A stretch of 26,696 nt of DNA from CBIFVZ01 sp966185765 (GTDB taxonomy: Bacteria > Pseudomonadota > Gammaproteobacteria > Enterobacterales > Enterobacteriaceae): NCBI GenBank assembly GCA_966185765.1, contig CBIFVZ010000055.1, positions 1 to 26,696 of the forward strand, given 5' to 3'. The first letter of the stretch is position 1, and each line of letters starts with the position of its first letter. The notes under the pieces were generated by a model, which searched no databases, was not told the origin of the DNA, and was given only the letters and a program-made list of their open reading frames with translations. A program made the position numbers and the translations under genes. This document shows, piece by piece, positions 22,795-26,696 of this stretch.

Positions 22795-23274
22795 TTCTTT
22801 ACCTCTTTTTTCAATTGTTACCGCACTGCTTGTGGCGGTTGTGCAGGTTGCGAAGTATACCACAGTATGAGAGAAATCTATTTGCCTGTGCTTTTTGCTG
22901 AATTATCAACGTGTAGAAGACTTGATGCTGTTAGATGAAGCGCTAATTTTTTCTGCTAAAAACGGAATCAAATTGTTGTTTCATTTTCGTTGGAAATACG
23001 TTACTTATTAGTGGTGGATGAAGGAGTGAACGCGAATAATAGCGTGAATTAATGCCAGGGAATCCGGGTAACGTAATGATTAAATTTAGCTAAAAAATAA
23101 ATTTAGCTGCCCGGGAAGGTGAGTCCTGATAGCGTTTAACTGTAAATTTTAATTGCCATAAAAACCTGACCTGTGCGCCAGACAGCGTTTTTGCGTTTTA
23201 AATATGATTAAAAAAACGCTAATATATGGCAGACAAACTACAGCAGCGTTATCCCTTTTCTGGAGAAATATCCT
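22795..23274. other. Divergent yecF/uvrY regulatory region with direct repeats
   Basis: About 480 bases without a gene, mostly AT-rich. It contains two identical 11-base direct repeats TAAATTTAGCT at 23081-23091 and 23098-23108, 17 bases apart start to start, followed by a GC-rich CCCGGGAAGG. The sequence then turns AT-rich up to the uvrY ribosome site. No promoter could be fixed with confidence. Confidence 0.5.
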
Positions 23275-23931
23275 TTGATCAACGTTTTTCTTGTTGATGA
23301 CCATGAACTGGTGCGCGCAGGGATACGCCGCATACTGGAAGACATCAAGGGCATTAAAGTGATCGGTGAAGCGAACTGCGGCGAAGATGCCGTGAAGTTC
23401 TGCCGCAGCACGCCCGTTGATGTTGTCCTTATGGATATGAATATGCCGGGCATTGGTGGGCTTGAAGCCACGCGTAAAATTGCCCGTGCATGTAGCGACA
23501 CCAGGGTCATCATGCTCACCATACATACTGAAAACCCGCTGCCAGCAAAAGTTATGCAGGCTGGCGCAGCAGGGTATCTGAGTAAAGGTGCAGCGCCGCA
23601 GGAAGTGGTGAATGCCATTCGTTCTGTGCATTCAGGGCAGCGTTATATCGCCTCTGACATTGCACAACAGATGGCGTTGAGCCAAATTGAGCCGACCAAA
23701 ACCGCCTCCCCCTTTGCCAGTTTGTCTGAGCGTGAATTGCAGATTATGCTAATGATCACGAAAGGACAGAAGGTGAATGAGATTTCCGAGCAGCTCAACC
23801 TGAGTCCCAAGACGGTGAACAGTTATCGTTATCGCATGTTCAGTAAGCTGAACATCAGCGGTGACGTTGAATTGACCCATCTGGCGATACGTCATGGGTT
23901 GTGCAGTGCGGAGAATCTGGTAAATCAGTGA
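23275..23931 (+). CDS. uvrY: Response regulator UvrY of the BarA-UvrY system
   Basis: Receiver-plus-LuxR response regulator that, when phosphorylated by BarA, activates the csrB/csrC sRNAs and so titrates CsrA. The 218-residue product has receiver residues Asp8/Asp9 and phospho-acceptor Asp54 (VLMDMNMPG), conserved Lys in YLSKGAAP, and a C-terminal helix-turn-helix (LSERELQIMLMITKGQKV to LSPKTVNSYRYRMFSKLNI). It starts with TTG, as in E. coli, eight bases after GGAGA. The stop overlaps the uvrC start (GTGA), so the two genes are translationally coupled. Confidence 0.96.
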   Translation: MINVFLVDDHELVRAGIRRILEDIKGIKVIGEANCGEDAVKFCRSTPVDVVLMDMNMPGIGGLEATRKIARACSDTRVIMLTIHTENPLPAKVMQAGAAGYLSKGAAPQEVVNAIRSVHSGQRYIASDIAQQMALSQIEPTKTASPFASLSERELQIMLMITKGQKVNEISEQLNLSPKTVNSYRYRMFSKLNISGDVELTHLAIRHGLCSAENLVNQ

Positions 23932-25760
23932 GTGATGTTTTTGACGCAAAAGCTTTCCTGAAAACCGTTACCAGTCAACCCGGCGTCTACCGAATGTATG
24001 ATGCGCAGGGGACGGTTATTTATGTTGGTAAAGCAAAAGATCTTAAAAAACGGTTGGTAAGCTACTTCCGTAGCAACCTCGCCAGCCGTAAAACCGAAGC
24101 GCTGGTCGCGCAAATACAGCACATTGATGTCACGGTCACCCACACCGAGACCGAAGCGCTGCTGCTTGAACACAACTACATTAAGCTCTACCAGCCGCGT
24201 TACAACGTGCTGCTGCGTGACGACAAGTCTTATCCTTTTATCTTCCTCAGTGGTGATACCCATCCGCGGCTGGCAATGCACCGTGGTGCGAAACATGCTA
24301 AGGGTGAATACTTCGGCCCATTCCCAAATGGCTATGCGGTGCGTGAAACGTTGGCGTTGCTGCAAAAAATCTTTCCGGTTCGCCAGTGTGAAAACAGCGT
24401 CTATCGCAACCGCTCACGTCCATGCCTGCAATATCAGATTGGCCGCTGCCTTGGCCCGTGCGTGGCAGGGCTGGTGAGTGAAGAAGAATATGCGCAGCAG
24501 GTTGAATATGTGCGTCTGTTTTTGTCCGGGAAAGACGATCAGGTGTTAAACCGGCTGGTTGAACGCATGGAAAAGGCAAGTGAAGCGCTGGACTTTGAAA
24601 ACGCTGCACGTTTTCGCGATCAGATTCAGGCCGTGCGGCGTGTGACTGAAAAGCAGTTTGTGTCTAATACCGGCGACGACCTGGACGTTATCGGTGTTGC
24701 CTTTGATGCGGGCATGGCCTGCGTGCATGTGCTGTTTATTCGCCAGGGGAAAGTGCTCGGCAGCCGCAGCTATTTCCCTAAAGTTCCTGGCGGTACGGCG
24801 CTACCTGAAGTCGTTGAAACCTTTGTTGGGCAGTTTTATCTCCAGGGCAGCCAGATGCGTACGTTGCCAGGTGAAATCCTGTTAGATTTTTCGTTGCAGG
24901 ATAAGTCGGTGCTGGAGGATTCTCTGAGTGAACTTGCCGGACGGCGCGTGAATATTCAGACCCGACCGCGTGGCGATCGCGCCCGTTATTTGAAACTGGC
25001 GCGTACCAACGCTGCAACTGCACTGGTGACGCGTCTGTCGCAGCACACAACCATTACCCAGCGGTTACAGGCACTGGCGCAGGCGTTGAAGCTGCCAGAA
25101 GTCAAACGTATGGAGTGTTTTGACATCAGTCATACTATGGGGGAGCAGACGGTAGCGTCTTGCGTGGTTTTTGACAGAGATGGCCCGCTGCGCGCTGAGT
25201 ATCGTCGTTACAACATCACCGGCATTACGCCGGGTGATGACTATGCCGCCATGCGTCAGGTACTGCGTCGCCGCTACGGCAAATCGATGGAAGAGAGCAA
25301 AGTACCCGATGTGATTCTGATAGACGGCGGTAAAGGCCAGCTTGCACAGGCGAAGGATGTGTTTAGCGAACTGGAGGTTGACTGGGACAAGCATCATCCA
25401 TTGTTGCTCGGTGTGGCAAAAGGCAGTGACCGTAAAGCGGGGCTGGAGACGTTGTTCCTGGAGCCTGAAGGTGAAGGGTTTGCACTGCCACCGGATTCAC
25501 CGGCGCTGCATGTGATTCAGCATATTCGCGATGAGTCTCACGATCACGCCATTTCAGGGCATCGTAAAAAGCGCGCTAAAGTCAAAAGTACCAGTACGCT
25601 TGAAGGGATTGAAGGTATAGGGCCACGGCGCCGTCAGATGCTGCTGAAATACATGGGCGGATTGCAGCCGCTCAAGAACGCCAGCATAGAAGAAATAGAG
25701 AAAGTCCCCGGAATTTCGAAAGCGCTGGCAGAAAAGATCTTCTACTCGTTGAAACATTGA
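23928..25760 (+). CDS. uvrC: Excinuclease ABC subunit C (UvrC)
   Basis: Makes both incisions in nucleotide excision repair. The 610-residue protein, the E. coli length, has an N-terminal GIY-YIG nuclease (GVYRMYD, VIYVGKAKDL; 3' incision) at about residues 15-95, a UVR domain binding UvrB near 200-240, an RNase H-like 5' nuclease domain (CFDISHTMGEQ, LIDGGKGQLAQ, RDESHDHAI) and C-terminal helix-hairpin-helix motifs (IEGIGPRRRQMLL, KVPGISKALAEKI). The GTG start overlapping the uvrY stop gives MSDVFDAKAF, matching E. coli MSDQFDAKAF; the longer in-frame start upstream lies inside uvrY. Confidence 0.97.
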   Translation: MSDVFDAKAFLKTVTSQPGVYRMYDAQGTVIYVGKAKDLKKRLVSYFRSNLASRKTEALVAQIQHIDVTVTHTETEALLLEHNYIKLYQPRYNVLLRDDKSYPFIFLSGDTHPRLAMHRGAKHAKGEYFGPFPNGYAVRETLALLQKIFPVRQCENSVYRNRSRPCLQYQIGRCLGPCVAGLVSEEEYAQQVEYVRLFLSGKDDQVLNRLVERMEKASEALDFENAARFRDQIQAVRRVTEKQFVSNTGDDLDVIGVAFDAGMACVHVLFIRQGKVLGSRSYFPKVPGGTALPEVVETFVGQFYLQGSQMRTLPGEILLDFSLQDKSVLEDSLSELAGRRVNIQTRPRGDRARYLKLARTNAATALVTRLSQHTTITQRLQALAQALKLPEVKRMECFDISHTMGEQTVASCVVFDRDGPLRAEYRRYNITGITPGDDYAAMRQVLRRRYGKSMEESKVPDVILIDGGKGQLAQAKDVFSELEVDWDKHHPLLLGVAKGSDRKAGLETLFLEPEGEGFALPPDSPALHVIQHIRDESHDHAISGHRKKRAKVKSTSTLEGIEGIGPRRRQMLLKYMGGLQPLKNASIEEIEKVPGISKALAEKIFYSLKH

Positions 25761-25816
25761 GGTCTATGTAGCAACATAGGGACAATTACTAATCAGGACA
25801 GCTAGTTACCCGGCCC

Positions 25817-26365
25817 ATGCAACTAAATATTCCGACCTTGCTCACGCTTTTTCGCGTAGTACTGATACCGTTCTTTGTGGTGGCATTTTATTTGCCTTTC
25901 GCATGGGCGCCGTTTCTCTGTGCGCTAATCTTTTGTTTTGCGGCCGTAACCGACTGGTTTGACGGCTTCCTGGCGCGACGCTGGAACCAGAGCACACGCT
26001 TTGGTGCATTCCTCGACCCGGTAGCAGATAAAGTGATGGTGGCTATCGCCCTTGTGCTGGTGGTTGAGCATTACCACAGCTGGTGGGTGACACTGCCTGC
26101 GGCGACCATGATTGCACGTGAAATTATTATCTCTGCGTTACGCGAATGGATGGCGGAAATTGGCAAGCGCAGCAGTGTGGCTGTATCATGGATAGGTAAG
26201 GTGAAAACCACCGCGCAGATGCTGGCGCTCATTGGTATGCTATGGCGTCCGAATATCTGGATTGAGTATGCGGGGATCGCGTTATTTTTCGTGGCAGCCC
26301 TGCTAACATTTTGGTCAATGTTCCAGTATTTGAGTGCGGCACGAGGTGATTTGCTCGAAGACTGA
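25817..26365 (+). CDS. pgsA: Phosphatidylglycerophosphate synthase PgsA
   Basis: Transfers a phosphatidyl group from CDP-diacylglycerol to glycerol-3-phosphate, the committed step to phosphatidylglycerol and cardiolipin, in the inner membrane. The 182-residue product has the CDP-alcohol phosphotransferase signature with its aspartates and arginine in order: TDWFDGFLARRW, then RFGAFLDPVADK. Several membrane helices are visible (about residues 8-50, 85-105, 125-170). It has the length and start (MQLNIPTLLTLFRV) of the E. coli enzyme and follows uvrC after 56 bases. Confidence 0.97.
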   Translation: MQLNIPTLLTLFRVVLIPFFVVAFYLPFAWAPFLCALIFCFAAVTDWFDGFLARRWNQSTRFGAFLDPVADKVMVAIALVLVVEHYHSWWVTLPAATMIAREIIISALREWMAEIGKRSSVAVSWIGKVKTTAQMLALIGMLWRPNIWIEYAGIALFFVAALLTFWSMFQYLSAARGDLLED

Positions 26366-26415
26366 CAGAAGCGGCGCAAAATGCAGCAATCGAGTTAATG
26401 TTATAGAAAATTTCG

Positions 26416-26443
26416 TTGACTCATTGCGTCAGGTAAGTAGAAT
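26416..26443 (+). promoter_or_regulatory. Promoter of the glyW-cysT tRNA operon
   Basis: TTGACT (26416-26421) and TAGAAT (26438-26443) are 16 bases apart. A GC-containing discriminator (GCAACGC) follows, typical of stable-RNA promoters under stringent control. Transcription would start near 26450, about 66 bases before the first tRNA. Confidence 0.75.
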
Positions 26444-26515
26444 GCAACGCATCGAACGGCAGCATAGCTTGCCAGAAGATAAAGAAATCAAACAATTAAG
26501 TATTGTCTGATAGTT

Positions 26516-26591
<76 letters not shown>

Positions 26592-26642
26592 GATTTACGT
26601 ATCGGCAATTTGCGGGTACAGCCTGAAAAGGCAAGCTAATTT

Positions 26643-26696
26643 GGCGCGTTAACAAAGCGGTTATGTAGCGGATTGCAAATCCGCCTAGTCCGGTTC
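26643..26696 (+). tRNA. cysT: tRNA-Cys (GCA), cut by the window edge
   Basis: Begins GGCGCGTTAACAAAGCGG and has the anticodon stem-loop GGATTGCAAATCC with GCA, identical in pattern to E. coli cysT. The window ends within the T arm (CCGGTTC), so roughly the last 20 bases are outside. Confidence 0.95.

Overview
The window is chromosomal DNA from a member of the Enterobacteriaceae. Almost every gene has a recognisable Escherichia coli counterpart, and the order is that of the E. coli region from yedJ/dcm to uvrY-uvrC-pgsA-glyW-cysT, read in the opposite orientation. I cannot fix the genus. No prophage, insertion sequence or CRISPR array is visible.

Layout. (1) 1-1890: ydiH, an ortT-like orphan membrane toxin gene of 57 codons, a small two-helix membrane protein, and yedJ. 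(2) 1958-5851: dcm and vsr (cytosine methylation and repair of its deamination product), then the transporter yedA and yedI. (3) 5945-9971: yodC, dgcQ (c-di-GMP synthase), the sRNA gene dsrA, yodD, dsrB and rcsA. E. coli mpgP/yedP, expected between dgcQ and dsrA, is absent. (4) 10750-14666: a RpiR/SIS regulator followed by a coupled operon of class III aminotransferase, AhpD/carboxymuconolactone-decarboxylase-like protein and C45 Ntn-hydrolase. This is the best candidate for an undescribed pathway. (5) 14860-18497: yedF-yedE, yedD and amyA. (6) 18685-22209: tcyJ(fliY)-dcyD-tcyL-tcyN, cystine import and D-cysteine breakdown, with an unusual series of hairpins between tcyJ and dcyD. (7) 22570-26696: yecF, uvrY, uvrC, pgsA, tRNA-Gly and the start of tRNA-Cys. 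sdiA is missing between tcyN and yecF.

The absences are informative. In E. coli, fliE-fliR lie next to rcsA, and fliA/Z/C/D/S/T lie between tcyJ and amyA. Both blocks are missing here while their flanking genes remain, which suggests a lineage that lost the flagellar regulon at this locus. The four-gene catabolic-looking cluster sits at one of these deletion points.

Regulation. The dgcQ-dsrA-rcsA segment carries three RcsAB-box-like sites (6267, 8306, 10295), suggesting that Rcs control of capsule, c-di-GMP and a small RNA may be linked locally. Function names rest on remembered family sequences and visible motifs, as no database search was possible.
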